A program made the translations under genes and the position numbers. A stretch of 64,000 nucleotides of DNA from Polaribacter atrinae (GTDB taxonomy: Bacteria > Bacteroidota > Bacteroidia > Flavobacteriales > Flavobacteriaceae): positions 1,362,501 to 1,426,500 of the forward strand of contig NZ_CP150660.1 of assembly GCF_038023995.1 (NCBI RefSeq), read 5' to 3'. Positions 25,393 through 34,174 of this stretch are shown in pieces. Position 1 is the first letter of the stretch, and every line of letters starts with the position of its first letter. The notes beneath the pieces are model-generated. The model was not told the origin of the DNA and did not search any database. It saw only the letters and a list, made by a program, of their open reading frames with translations.

Positions 25393-26217
25393 TCAATAAA
25401 AATTATGGAATCCTAAAAGAAGCAACCACCAAACAATTGGTAATAGCTCTACCCAAAAAGAACTATAGTACTTGGATTGTTCTGTTTTTGCTCTCATTAA
25501 GAAAATAATCAACATAAAAAAGAAAAGCATAAAAGGTGTTTTTACAAACGTATTGGTAGCAATCAAATATTCTAAAACTAGAGAAAAAACCAACAACATT
25601 AATCCTAACTTTCTGGTCTTTGCGATCCCTATTTTCTTCGGAATCGTTTGTAAAGAAATAGCATCATACTGTACATCTCTTATATCAAAAGGTAAAATTA
25701 GAACCACCACAATTAAAAAACGTTGTAGCATTAGTAAAAGTACATTTATAGAAATTTCTTTACCTGCATCAACTGCAGGAATTAATACCGTAAAACCCGC
25801 CCAAACGAGCGCCACAATAATTACTTTTAAATAACTAACCTGTCTTAATGTTTTGTCTACTCCACTTAAAAAAGGAACCGCGTACAATACTGTTAACAAG
25901 CAGAAAGGAAGGGTATATAATAGTGTATTTAGAGAAATTTGATATGCAAAATAACTCAGCCCTAAAAAACAGAAAAAAGAAAACACTTGAATATTCTTTA
26001 AGCCTTTTGCCAAACTTTTATGATGAAATTTTGCCACACCTGCATATTTTACAGAATTATACCCTGTAATAGTACCCAAAAACATAAAATAATTTAAGTT
26101 GCTATTATAAGGTAGCTCTAAATAAACTTCTGTAATTCTTAGAAGCGCATATACAGAAAATGCAACATGAATACTTGCATTTATATAAAAGTCGAACACC
26201 AATTTTAAGAGTCTCAT
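25393..26217 (-). CDS. UbiA-like integral membrane protein
   Basis: 274 residues with seven to nine predicted membrane helices. The second aspartate-rich motif of UbiA prenyltransferases is present as DIRDVQYD (178-185), on the cytoplasmic side of a helix pair. The first motif (NDxxDxxxD) expected near residues 50-60 is absent; the sequence there is TGYNSVKYAG. It is therefore either a divergent prenyltransferase or a UbiA-fold protein with another role. It is divergent from gcvP. The substrate is unknown. Confidence 0.75.
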   Translation of the reverse strand: MRLLKLVFDFYINASIHVAFSVYALLRITEVYLELPYNSNLNYFMFLGTITGYNSVKYAGVAKFHHKSLAKGLKNIQVFSFFCFLGLSYFAYQISLNTLLYTLPFCLLTVLYAVPFLSGVDKTLRQVSYLKVIIVALVWAGFTVLIPAVDAGKEISINVLLLMLQRFLIVVVLILPFDIRDVQYDAISLQTIPKKIGIAKTRKLGLMLLVFSLVLEYLIATNTFVKTPFMLFFFMLIIFLMRAKTEQSKYYSSFWVELLPIVWWLLLLGFHNFY

Positions 26218-26314
26218 TTAGCAAAAATAGCTTTTATGTTCATAACATTCATTTTTGGTTGATAATTCTCCCTTTTTTGGCTAAAATTTAGCCTAAGTTA
26301 TTTTATTATTTCCC

Positions 26315-26322
26315 TACTTTTG
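26315..26322 (+). promoter_or_regulatory. -7 box (TACTTTTG) of gcvP
   Basis: It fits TAnnTTTG and would give a leader of about 73 nt. No paired glycine-riboswitch aptamer is recognisable in that leader. Confidence 0.45.
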
Positions 26323-26402
26323 GTCTGCAAAATTTCGAATAAATACACACAACTAAGAACAATCGAAATCATATTAAAATAGCATTAACAAAACCCTATT
26401 AA

Positions 26403-29282
26403 ATGAATACAAATTTGTTTCAAAACAGACATATTGGTCCTAACAAAGAGGAGCAAGAAAAAATGTTATCAACTATAAAAGCGGATAATTTAGATCAGTT
26501 AATTTACCAAACTGTTCCAGATGATATTCGTTTAGAAAATGAGTTGGATTTAGCGCCTGCTAAGAGCGAATACGAGTATTTAGCGCACATCAAAGAATTA
26601 TCAGAAAAAAATAAAGTTTTTAAAAGTTATATTGGTTTAGGATATCATGAGGCAATTGTGCCAAGTGTAATTCAGCGTAACATTTTAGAAAACCCAGGTT
26701 GGTATACAGCATATACACCTTACCAAGCAGAAATTGCACAAGGTAGATTAGAAGCTTTGTTAAATTTTCAAACAATGGTTTGTGATTTAACAGGAATGGA
26801 ATTGGCAAATGCCTCATTATTAGACGAAAGTACTGCCGCTGCAGAAGCAATGGCTTTATTATTTGACGTTAGAGAAAGAGCACAAAAAAAAGCAGGTGTA
26901 AATAAGTTTTTTGTATCCGAAGAAATTTTACCTCAAACATTGTCTGTTTTACAAACACGCGCTACTCCTATTGGTATAGAATTAGTGGTTGGAAACCATG
27001 AGGAATTTGATTTTTCTGAGGAATTTTTCGGAGCAATTTTACAATATCCTGGTAAACATGGTCAAGTTTATGATTATACAACCTTTGTTGCCAAAGCCAA
27101 TGAAAACAACATTAAAGTAGCGGTTGCTGCAGATATTTTATCATTGGTAAAATTAAAAGCACCTGCAGAATTTGGTGTTGATGTTGTGGTAGGAACTACG
27201 CAACGTTTCGGAATTCCGTTAGGATACGGAGGTCCTCATGCTGGTTATTTTGCTACAAAAGACAAATATAAAAGAAGTATTCCTGGACGTATTATTGGTA
27301 TTACCAAAGACGTAAATGGAGAACGCGCTTTACGTATGGCACTACAAACACGTGAGCAGCATATTAAAAGAGAAAAAGCAACTTCTAACATTTGTACAGC
27401 ACAAGTTTTACTAGCAGTTATGGCGGGTATGTATGCGGTTTACCATGGTAAAAGTGGTTTACAATTTATTGCAGATTCTGTACATAATAAAACAAAATTA
27501 GTTGCAGATTACTTAGACAAAGCTGGTTTTAAACAATTAAATACTTCATATTTTGATACTTTATTGGTAGAAATAGATTGTATTAAATTAAAATCTGTTG
27601 CAGAGTCTTTTAAAGTAAACTTTAATTATGTTGATAAAAAACACATTTCTATCTCTATAAATGAAGCAACTACTCAGAAAGATTTAATGAACTTGTTTAC
27701 CATTTTTGGTCAACTTAAAAAGAAACCGATTGCATCGGAAACTGTAGACGATTTTCATCAGATTTTAACCAAAGAATCTTTTGGTGCAGATTTTGAAGTT
27801 ATTACAGAAAACACAAAAAGAAGCACACCTTTTCTAGAAAACGATGTGTTTAACACGTATCAATCTGAAACAGATATGATGCGCTATATTAAAAAACTAG
27901 AGCGTAAAGATTTGGCCTTAAATCATTCTATGATTTCTTTAGGTTCTTGCACCATGAAATTGAATGCTGCATCTGAAATGTTACCTTTAAGCAATCCACA
28001 ATGGGGAAATATTCACCCTTTTGTACCACTAAACCAAGCTGAAGGATATCAACAAGTTTTAAAAAGATTAGAGCATCAATTAAATATTATTACAGGTTTT
28101 GCAGGAACTTCTTTACAACCAAATTCTGGTGCACAAGGTGAGTTTGCTGGTTTAATGACTATTAGAGCGTACCACGAATCTAATAACGATTCTCATAGAA
28201 ATATCTGTTTAATTCCTGCTTCTGCACATGGTACAAACCCTGCTTCTGCTGTTATGGCCGGTATGAAGGTTGTAGTTACCAAAACCGATGAAAAAGGAAA
28301 TATTGACGTAGAAGATCTACGTGCTAAAGCAATTTTGCATAAAGATAATTTAGCTGCTTTAATGGTTACCTATCCTTCTACACATGGAGTTTACGAAAAA
28401 GCAATTAAAGAGATTACTCAAATAATTCATAATAACGGCGGTCAAGTTTATATGGACGGTGCAAATATGAATGCACAAGTAGGATTGACAAATCCTGCAA
28501 CTATTGGTGCTGATGTTTGTCACTTAAATTTACACAAAACATTTGCCATTCCACATGGTGGTGGTGGACCAGGAGTTGGACCAATTTGTGTAGCTCCACA
28601 ATTAGTACCGTTTTTACCTACAAACCCTGTAATTGCTACTGGAGGAGAAAATGCAATAACAGCTATTTCTGCTGCTCCTTGGGGTTCTTCTTTAGTTTGT
28701 TTAATTTCTTACGGATACATTACCATGTTAGGCGCAAAAGGTTTGACGGATGCTACCAAAAATGCCATCTTAAATGCCAATTATATTAAAGAACGTTTGC
28801 ACGGACATTACAACAGTTTATACACTGGAGAAATGAACAGAGCAGCTCACGAAATGATTATTGATTGTCGTGATTTTAAACAAAACGGAATTGAAGTAGT
28901 AGACATTGCAAAGCGTTTAATGGATTATGGTTTTCACGCACCAACCGTTTCTTTCCCAGTTGCTGGAACCATGATGATTGAACCTACAGAGTCTGAATCT
29001 ATTGCAGAATTAGATCGTTTTTGCGATGCTATGATTTCTATTCGTGAAGAAATTAAGAACGCAACAAAAGAAGATGAAAACAATCCTTTAAAAAACGCTC
29101 CTCATACGCAAGAAATGTTAACTGCAGATGAATGGACCTTACCATACACTAGAAAACAAGCGGCATTTCCTTTACCTTATATTGCTGAAAATAAATTTTG
29201 GCCTACAGTAAGAAGAGTTGATGATGCTTTTGGAGATAGAAACTTAATTTGTTCTTGCAACCCAATTGAAGATTATATGTAG
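26403..29282 (+). CDS. gcvP: Glycine dehydrogenase (decarboxylating), P-protein of the glycine cleavage system
   Basis: A PLP enzyme that decarboxylates glycine and passes the aminomethyl group to the lipoyl H-protein. At 959 residues it is the long, single-chain form. The N-terminus has RHIGPNKEEQEKML, SYIGLGYHEAIVPSVI and NPGWYTAYTPYQAEIAQGR. The PLP lysine lies in HLNLHKTFAIPHGGGGPG near 713. The genes for T- and H-proteins are not adjacent. It is monocistronic, with a strong terminator downstream. Together with sdaA and serA it points to active serine-glycine exchange. Confidence 0.99.
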   Translation: MNTNLFQNRHIGPNKEEQEKMLSTIKADNLDQLIYQTVPDDIRLENELDLAPAKSEYEYLAHIKELSEKNKVFKSYIGLGYHEAIVPSVIQRNILENPGWYTAYTPYQAEIAQGRLEALLNFQTMVCDLTGMELANASLLDESTAAAEAMALLFDVRERAQKKAGVNKFFVSEEILPQTLSVLQTRATPIGIELVVGNHEEFDFSEEFFGAILQYPGKHGQVYDYTTFVAKANENNIKVAVAADILSLVKLKAPAEFGVDVVVGTTQRFGIPLGYGGPHAGYFATKDKYKRSIPGRIIGITKDVNGERALRMALQTREQHIKREKATSNICTAQVLLAVMAGMYAVYHGKSGLQFIADSVHNKTKLVADYLDKAGFKQLNTSYFDTLLVEIDCIKLKSVAESFKVNFNYVDKKHISISINEATTQKDLMNLFTIFGQLKKKPIASETVDDFHQILTKESFGADFEVITENTKRSTPFLENDVFNTYQSETDMMRYIKKLERKDLALNHSMISLGSCTMKLNAASEMLPLSNPQWGNIHPFVPLNQAEGYQQVLKRLEHQLNIITGFAGTSLQPNSGAQGEFAGLMTIRAYHESNNDSHRNICLIPASAHGTNPASAVMAGMKVVVTKTDEKGNIDVEDLRAKAILHKDNLAALMVTYPSTHGVYEKAIKEITQIIHNNGGQVYMDGANMNAQVGLTNPATIGADVCHLNLHKTFAIPHGGGGPGVGPICVAPQLVPFLPTNPVIATGGENAITAISAAPWGSSLVCLISYGYITMLGAKGLTDATKNAILNANYIKERLHGHYNSLYTGEMNRAAHEMIIDCRDFKQNGIEVVDIAKRLMDYGFHAPTVSFPVAGTMMIEPTESESIAELDRFCDAMISIREEIKNATKEDENNPLKNAPHTQEMLTADEWTLPYTRKQAAFPLPYIAENKFWPTVRRVDDAFGDRNLICSCNPIEDYM

Positions 29283-29309
29283 AATACACAGTATTCTTTT
29301 TAATATTTT

Positions 29310-29340
29310 AAAAACCGTTTCTTTTAGAAACGGTTTTTTT
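29310..29340 (+). terminator. gcvP terminator
   Basis: A 13-bp perfect stem (29310-29322 with 29326-29338) with loop TTT is followed by T residues. Confidence 0.9.
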
Positions 29341-29654
29341 ATGTTTATAATAACCTAGATGTCTTTTATCTTTTGTAGTTCTTTTCCCCCTCATTCTTCG
29401 GAATAATAGAACGAATGCCTTTTCGAAATGAGCTTTTTTTTCTGAAAATAATTAGGAATCACTAAAACCTAAAAAGACAGTTAAGAAACCTTGCTAAATT
29501 AGAAATGATTAATATCATAAAAACCTATAAATAGTCTATTTTACTTAAATTTAAAAGCATTATAAATTAACTTTAGCAGCTTAAATTTAACTTATAAAAA
29601 ACACTATAAACTGTCCATTTTCCTTACTTTTAATACTATAAAATCAAAAAAATT
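29341..29654. other. AT-rich intergenic region, no gene seen
   Basis: About 310 nt upstream of glgP. I see no frame with protein-like composition. Palindromic fragments (ATTCTTCGGAAT near 29392) look like remains of intergenic repeats. TACTTTTA near 29626 is a near match to the -7 element and may be the glgP promoter. Confidence 0.4.
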
Positions 29655-31295
29655 ATGGAACATATATATAGTAAATGGCATCATCCTTACAAACCAGCTG
29701 CAAAATATAAAAAGAAAGTCGCATATTTTAGTATGGAGTTTGGTATAGATCAAGCTTTTAATATTTACTCTGGAGGACTCGGTTTTTTAGCAGGCTCTCA
29801 CATGCGTTCTGGACTTGAGTTAAAACAAAATATGATTGGTATTGGTATGCTATGGAAATATGGCTATTATGACCAAGCAAGAAACGATGACCAAACATTA
29901 AAGACTGAATTTAATGAAAAGCACTTCGATTTTTTAGAATATACAGGTATTGAAGTAACCATTAAGCTTCACGACAATCCGAATGTAAAAGTAAGAGCTT
30001 ATGTTTTAAAACCAGAAGTTTTTGGTACCGTACCAATGTATTTTCTAAGCACAGATGTAGATGGAAACGATCACTTATCTAGAACCATCACAAATCATTT
30101 ATACGATCAAAACCCAGTAACAAGAATCTCACAAAGTATTGTATTAGGAATTGCTGGCGCTAAGGTTGTAGAAGCTTTAGGAGGCGCAGATACCTATCAT
30201 TTAAATGAAGGACACGCTTTACCTGCCTTTTATTATTTAAGAGATAAAGGAGTAACCAAAGAGCAAATGGTATTTACAACACATACACCTGAAAAAGCAG
30301 GAAATGAAGAGCGAGATGCACGTCATTTAAACAGATGTGGTTTCTTTGGTAGAACCTATTCAGAACAAGAACTGCAAACCGAAATGGTAAACGGAGGCAT
30401 GATCAACTATACGATTTCTGCGCTGCGAATGGCTAGAAAAGCAAACGGAGTATCTAAACTGCATGCCATAGTTGCCAATGATATGTGGAAAGATTACGAA
30501 GGAATCTGTGAAATTATTCCGATTACGAATGCTCAAAATCAAAAATTTTGGCAAGATGAAACCATCAAAAAATCTTGGCAGAAAGACAATGCTACCGCCT
30601 ATAAAAAGAGAAAATTAGCTTTAAAAAGTGAACTTTTTGACGAAGTATATAAACAAACCGGAAAAAAACTAGATCCTACTGTTTTAACAATTGTTTGGGC
30701 AAGACGTTTTGCCGCCTATAAAAGGGCCGATTTACTTTTACATGATTACGATCGTTTTAAAAAATTAATTCATAATGAGAAGTATCCTGTACAAATTATC
30801 TGGGCAGGAAAACCATATCCGTTTGATTATGGTGCTATAGACACCTTTAACCACTTGGTACATCAATCTAAACAAGAACCCAATTTAGCCGTACTTATTG
30901 GTTATGAAATAGATTTGTCTAGAAAGTTAAAATGTGGTTCTGATGTTTGGTTAAATACTCCTAGAATTACGCGTGAAGCTTCTGGTACAAGTGGTATGAC
31001 AGCTGCAATGAATGGTTCTGTAAATGTTTCTACGGATGATGGTTGGATTCCTGAATTTAAAAAAGACGAAGAAAACTGTTTTGTATTACCTGCATTAGAT
31101 TATCAAAAACCAACCTACGAGCAAGACAAATTAGATACTGATAATTTATACAATATTTTAGAAAACAAAGTACTGCCTACATATTATGATGCTCCTAAAA
31201 AATGGCAGAAAATAGTATTTACTGCCATGAATGATGTAATCCCTGAGTTTACAACTCAAAGAATGGCAGCTGATTATTACAAGAAATTATTTTAG
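29655..31295 (+). CDS. glgP: Alpha-glucan phosphorylase family protein (GT35) lacking the PLP lysine
   Basis: 546 residues of the short, bacterial/archaeal GT35 type: AYFSMEFGIDQAFNIYSGGLG near the start, HLNEGHALPAF near 185, WARRFAAYKRADLLL near 352 and EASGTSGMTAAMNG at about 440-453. In glycogen phosphorylases the last motif reads SGTSxMKxxxNG and its Lys holds PLP. Here the residue is Thr449 (codon ACA at 30999). The sequence is otherwise intact. Phosphorolysis of glycogen is thus not certain: the protein may act by another mechanism or as a transferase. I recall similar Thr variants in other Bacteroidota. No other glycogen gene is adjacent. Confidence 0.88.
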   Translation: MEHIYSKWHHPYKPAAKYKKKVAYFSMEFGIDQAFNIYSGGLGFLAGSHMRSGLELKQNMIGIGMLWKYGYYDQARNDDQTLKTEFNEKHFDFLEYTGIEVTIKLHDNPNVKVRAYVLKPEVFGTVPMYFLSTDVDGNDHLSRTITNHLYDQNPVTRISQSIVLGIAGAKVVEALGGADTYHLNEGHALPAFYYLRDKGVTKEQMVFTTHTPEKAGNEERDARHLNRCGFFGRTYSEQELQTEMVNGGMINYTISALRMARKANGVSKLHAIVANDMWKDYEGICEIIPITNAQNQKFWQDETIKKSWQKDNATAYKKRKLALKSELFDEVYKQTGKKLDPTVLTIVWARRFAAYKRADLLLHDYDRFKKLIHNEKYPVQIIWAGKPYPFDYGAIDTFNHLVHQSKQEPNLAVLIGYEIDLSRKLKCGSDVWLNTPRITREASGTSGMTAAMNGSVNVSTDDGWIPEFKKDEENCFVLPALDYQKPTYEQDKLDTDNLYNILENKVLPTYYDAPKKWQKIVFTAMNDVIPEFTTQRMAADYYKKLF

Positions 31296-31330
31296 AAAAA
31301 CTTAAACTCAATTCGCCAAAGATTTATTGA

Positions 31331-31366
31331 AAAAAGCCCAAACAATTAACTGTTTGGGCTTTTTTT
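31331..31366. terminator. Bidirectional terminator between glgP and ypdA
   Basis: A 14-bp perfect stem (31331-31344 with 31351-31364) built on AGCCCAAACA, with A and T tracts on both sides, between convergent genes. Confidence 0.9.
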
Positions 31367-31383
31367 AATTCATATCACTTTAC

Positions 31384-32352
31384 TTATACGCTTTCCTTTA
31401 AAACATTTGAAATAATCATTTTTGCATGGATTCTTGAGTTTTCTATAAACCACTTGTGCGTATCCATTCCACCACAAATAACGCCAGCTAAATAAACACC
31501 ATCAATATTGGTTTCCATTGTTGCTTCGTTATAAGTTGGTATTTTCCTTTTATCCGCAGAAAAGCCAACACCTATTTCATTTAAAAGATTAAAGTTTGGT
31601 TTATATCCTGTTAACGCCAAAACAAAATCGTTTGCCAAAGTTTCTTCTCCATTTGCTGTTTTTATAACAACAGAGTCTTTAGAGATCTCTTTAACATTCG
31701 CATTATAAAAAACATCAATACTTCCTTCTTTTAATCTATTGATAATATCTGGTTTTACCCAGTATTTTACACGTTCACCAACTTCTGCCCCTCTAATAAC
31801 CATAGTAACTTCTGCTCCTTTTCTATAACATTCTAAAGCAGCATCTACAGAAGAGTTACTTGCACCAATAACGACTACTTTTTGTCCAGAATAAAAATGC
31901 GGATCATTATAGTAGTGAGAAACTTTAGGCAAATCTTCTCCAGGAATATCTAACGTATTCGGAATATCATAAAAACCAGTTGCTATAATTATATTTACAG
32001 ATTTATAAGTATTTTTTTCAGAAACAACAGTAAACTCATTTTCTGTTTTAGAAACAGAAGTAACTTTTTCAAACAGCTTAATATTTAATTTATTTGAAGT
32101 TGCAATTCTTCTGTAATACTCTAAAGCTTCACTTCTTCTTGGCTTATTTTCTTTACTAATAAACGGAATTTCATCTATCTCTAACTTTTCTGAAGAAGAG
32201 AAAAATTGCATATTTACTGGATAATTGTATACAGAATTTACAATAGGCCCTTTTTCTAAAATAACATAACTTAAACCCTTTTTTTGAGCTTCTAATCCGC
32301 AAGCAATACCAATAGGACCGCCACCAATAATAACAATATCTAAAATCTTCAT
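31384..32352 (-). CDS. ypdA: YpdA-type putative bacillithiol disulfide reductase
   Basis: 322 residues of a two-domain FAD/NADPH flavoprotein. The FAD motif is IVIIGGGPIGIACGLEA at about 7-23 and the NADPH motif VVVIGASNSSVDAALE near 163. There is no CxxC of thioredoxin reductase. The block NYPVNMQFFSSSEKLEI is typical of YpdA, which reduces bacillithiol disulfide in Firmicutes. Many Flavobacteria carry bacillithiol synthesis genes, so the role is plausible here. It is monocistronic and convergent with glgP. Confidence 0.92.
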   Translation of the reverse strand: MKILDIVIIGGGPIGIACGLEAQKKGLSYVILEKGPIVNSVYNYPVNMQFFSSSEKLEIDEIPFISKENKPRRSEALEYYRRIATSNKLNIKLFEKVTSVSKTENEFTVVSEKNTYKSVNIIIATGFYDIPNTLDIPGEDLPKVSHYYNDPHFYSGQKVVVIGASNSSVDAALECYRKGAEVTMVIRGAEVGERVKYWVKPDIINRLKEGSIDVFYNANVKEISKDSVVIKTANGEETLANDFVLALTGYKPNFNLLNEIGVGFSADKRKIPTYNEATMETNIDGVYLAGVICGGMDTHKWFIENSRIHAKMIISNVLKESV

Positions 32353-32447
32353 AAAACTGTGTCTTCTAATTATGTATACTAAATAGTTTCTAAGCTACTG
32401 ATGTTAAAAACCAGGAACTAAAATGTTCTTAAAAAAATTAATAATAA

Positions 32448-32477
32448 AAAACTCCAACAATTGAATGTTGGAGTTTT
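32448..32477 (-). terminator. rpmE2 terminator
   Basis: A 12-bp perfect stem, AAAACTCCAACA with TGTTGGAGTTTT and a 6-nt loop, 25 nt past the L31 stop codon on the minus strand. Confidence 0.85.
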
Positions 32478-32502
32478 AAATATATTGAAAATTCTAAAAG
32501 AA

Positions 32503-32757
32503 TTAGTCTTTTTTGAATTTTGCGTATTTTGTTTTAAATTTATCGATACGTCCTGCAGCATCAATAAGTTTAGATTTACCAGTGTAAAATGGGTGAGATG
32601 TTCTAGAGATCTCTAATTTTACTAAAGGATACTCAACACCGTCAACTTCTAATGTTTCTTTAGTGTCTACAGTAGAACGTGTTAAAAATACATCTTCGTT
32701 AGACATGTCTTTAAATGCTACCATTCTATAATTTTCTGGATGAATTCCTTTTCTCAT
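32503..32757 (-). CDS. rpmE2: 50S ribosomal protein L31 type B
   Basis: 84 residues beginning [20 protein letters not shown], with [20 protein letters not shown], typical of L31 type B. The zinc-binding cysteines of type A L31 are absent, so it does not need zinc. A longer frame reaching back to 32859 is rejected: the extra 34 residues are not ribosomal-protein-like, and the predicted promoter box at 32857-32864 overlaps that start. The leader of about 93 nt could carry translational control. Confidence 0.97.
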   Translation of the reverse strand: MRKGIHPENYRMVAFKDMSNEDVFLTRSTVDTKETLEVDGVEYPLVKLEISRTSHPFYTGKSKLIDAAGRIDKFKTKYAKFKKD

Positions 32758-32856
32758 TTTATTATATTTTAATACTTTAATGTTATGTTTGCATGAGTGA
32801 AGTTGGTAAAGCTTACTCTTATCTCTAAATAGTTGTTTTTTACTATTTTGAGGATG

Positions 32857-32864
32857 CAAATTTA
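32857..32864 (-). promoter_or_regulatory. -7 box (TAAATTTG) of rpmE2 with a long leader
   Basis: It fits TAnnTTTG on the minus strand. The leader (about 32758-32850) can form AAATAG/CTATTT and GAGTAAG/CTTCACTC stems. Confidence 0.45.
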
Positions 32865-33020
32865 ACTATATTTTTTAATTAACAAATAAATATTTCGTTT
32901 TTATTTGGTCTAACAACCACAATAGTTACTTTTACACCTAATATTGTTGATGAACAGCGGTTTTCATCACTTTTTTTAAAAGTAAAAAGACTAAAAATAA
33001 ATATAAAAAATCACAAAAAA

Positions 33021-34064
33021 ATGAAAAAGAATACACTACTTGTTACTTTTTTAGCGTGTTTTCTGCTAATTACATCTTGTTCTGACGTCTATAAATTTAG
33101 CTTAGATCATAAAAAACAAGTGCCTTTAAATTCTAAGATTGAAGTTACTTTAAAAGAAGATGAAAGCAAGCCTATAAATAATGTCCAATTTTTTATAAAT
33201 GGAAATGAAGTTTCTTCTGAAGGAAACAATATTTCTATCAACACAACTGAATTAGGCGTTGGAAAGCACCAAATTTCTGCCTTAATTTTTTATGCTGAAA
33301 AAACTAAAAAAGAAAATAGTTTCTTTGAAGTTTTAGCAAACAAAGCACCTGTTGTATATGATTATAAAATTATAAATGAATATCCGCATGATAAAAACGC
33401 TTACACTCAAGGTTTAGAATATCATGATGGCTTTTTATATGAAACAACAGGACGTAGAGGAGAATCTACCTTAAGAAAGGTAGAAATAGAAACAGGTAAA
33501 GTTTTACAAAAAATAGATTTAGATAAAAAATATTTTGGTGAAGGTGTAACCATTTTTAAGAATAAAGTCTATTGGTTAACTTGGCAAGCCAAAAAGGGCT
33601 TTGTCTACGACTTAGAAACTTTTAAACAAGAAAAAGAATTTACATATAACAACAGTAAAGAAGGTTGGGGTTTTACTCATAACGGAACCCAATTGATTAA
33701 ATCTGATGGTACTTCTAAAATCTGGTTTTTAGATCCAGAGACATTGCAAGAGCAAAAATCAATTCAAGTTTACACCAACAAATATGAGGTAGGTGACCTA
33801 AATGAGTTAGAATTGATTAATGGAAAAATCTATGCAAATAAATACCAGCAAAATGCAATTGTTATTATAGACCCAAAAACGGGTGTTGTAGAAGGCATTG
33901 CAAACTTAAAAGGCTTGCATACAGAAATGGAGAAAACACAAAAATTAGTTCCTCAAGATGAAGTTTTAAACGGTATTGCTTACGACGAAGAGAATAACCG
34001 TCTTTTTGTAACGGGTAAACATTGGGGTAAATTATTTGAAATTGAATTGATTAAAAAACAATAA
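33021..34064 (+). CDS. Glutaminyl-peptide cyclotransferase (glutamine cyclotransferase family), lipoprotein
   Basis: 347 residues. The signal peptide ends LLITSCSD, a lipoprotein site. An Ig-like segment covers about 30-105. The plant/bacterial-type glutaminyl cyclase five-bladed propeller follows, with YPHDKNAYTQGLEYHDGFLYETTGRRGESTLR-like features (shown here only in part), VYWLTWQ, WGFTHNG, DLNELELINGKIYANKY and the terminal blade FVTGKHW. The enzyme converts N-terminal Gln into pyroglutamate, probably on exported proteins at the outer membrane or periplasm. It is monocistronic, followed by a GC-rich palindrome. Confidence 0.95.
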   Translation: MKKNTLLVTFLACFLLITSCSDVYKFSLDHKKQVPLNSKIEVTLKEDESKPINNVQFFINGNEVSSEGNNISINTTELGVGKHQISALIFYAEKTKKENSFFEVLANKAPVVYDYKIINEYPHDKNAYTQGLEYHDGFLYETTGRRGESTLRKVEIETGKVLQKIDLDKKYFGEGVTIFKNKVYWLTWQAKKGFVYDLETFKQEKEFTYNNSKEGWGFTHNGTQLIKSDGTSKIWFLDPETLQEQKSIQVYTNKYEVGDLNELELINGKIYANKYQQNAIVIIDPKTGVVEGIANLKGLHTEMEKTQKLVPQDEVLNGIAYDEENNRLFVTGKHWGKLFEIELIKKQ

Positions 34065-34104
34065 TTGAACTCATAAAAAGTTCTATTATTATATAAATAA
34101 AATG

Positions 34105-34162
34105 TTAGGTCGAGCGCAGTTAAAGCCTAATAATTAACTTCTCGACTGCGCTCGGGAAGTCA
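34105..34162. repeat. Palindromic intergenic repeat (CGAGCGCAGT family), copy 2
   Basis: CGAGCGCAGT (34111-34120) and ACTGCGCTCG (34145-34154) form the same 10-bp arms as copy 1 at 17579-17621, with a different loop. Confidence 0.75.
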
Positions 34163-34174
34163 GAAATTTAAATT

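Noticed and set aside
26222..26229. TATTTTTG as a promoter for the UbiA-like gene
   Set aside because: The predicted transcription start would fall in the start codon, implying a leaderless mRNA; in AT-rich DNA a chance match is more likely.
26218..26402. Glycine riboswitch upstream of gcvP
   Set aside because: The leader is short, AT-rich and has no paired aptamer with the conserved GGAGAG-type helices.
32758..32859. Longer L31 protein starting at 32859
   Set aside because: The added 34 residues do not resemble any L31, and the start lies in the predicted promoter box.
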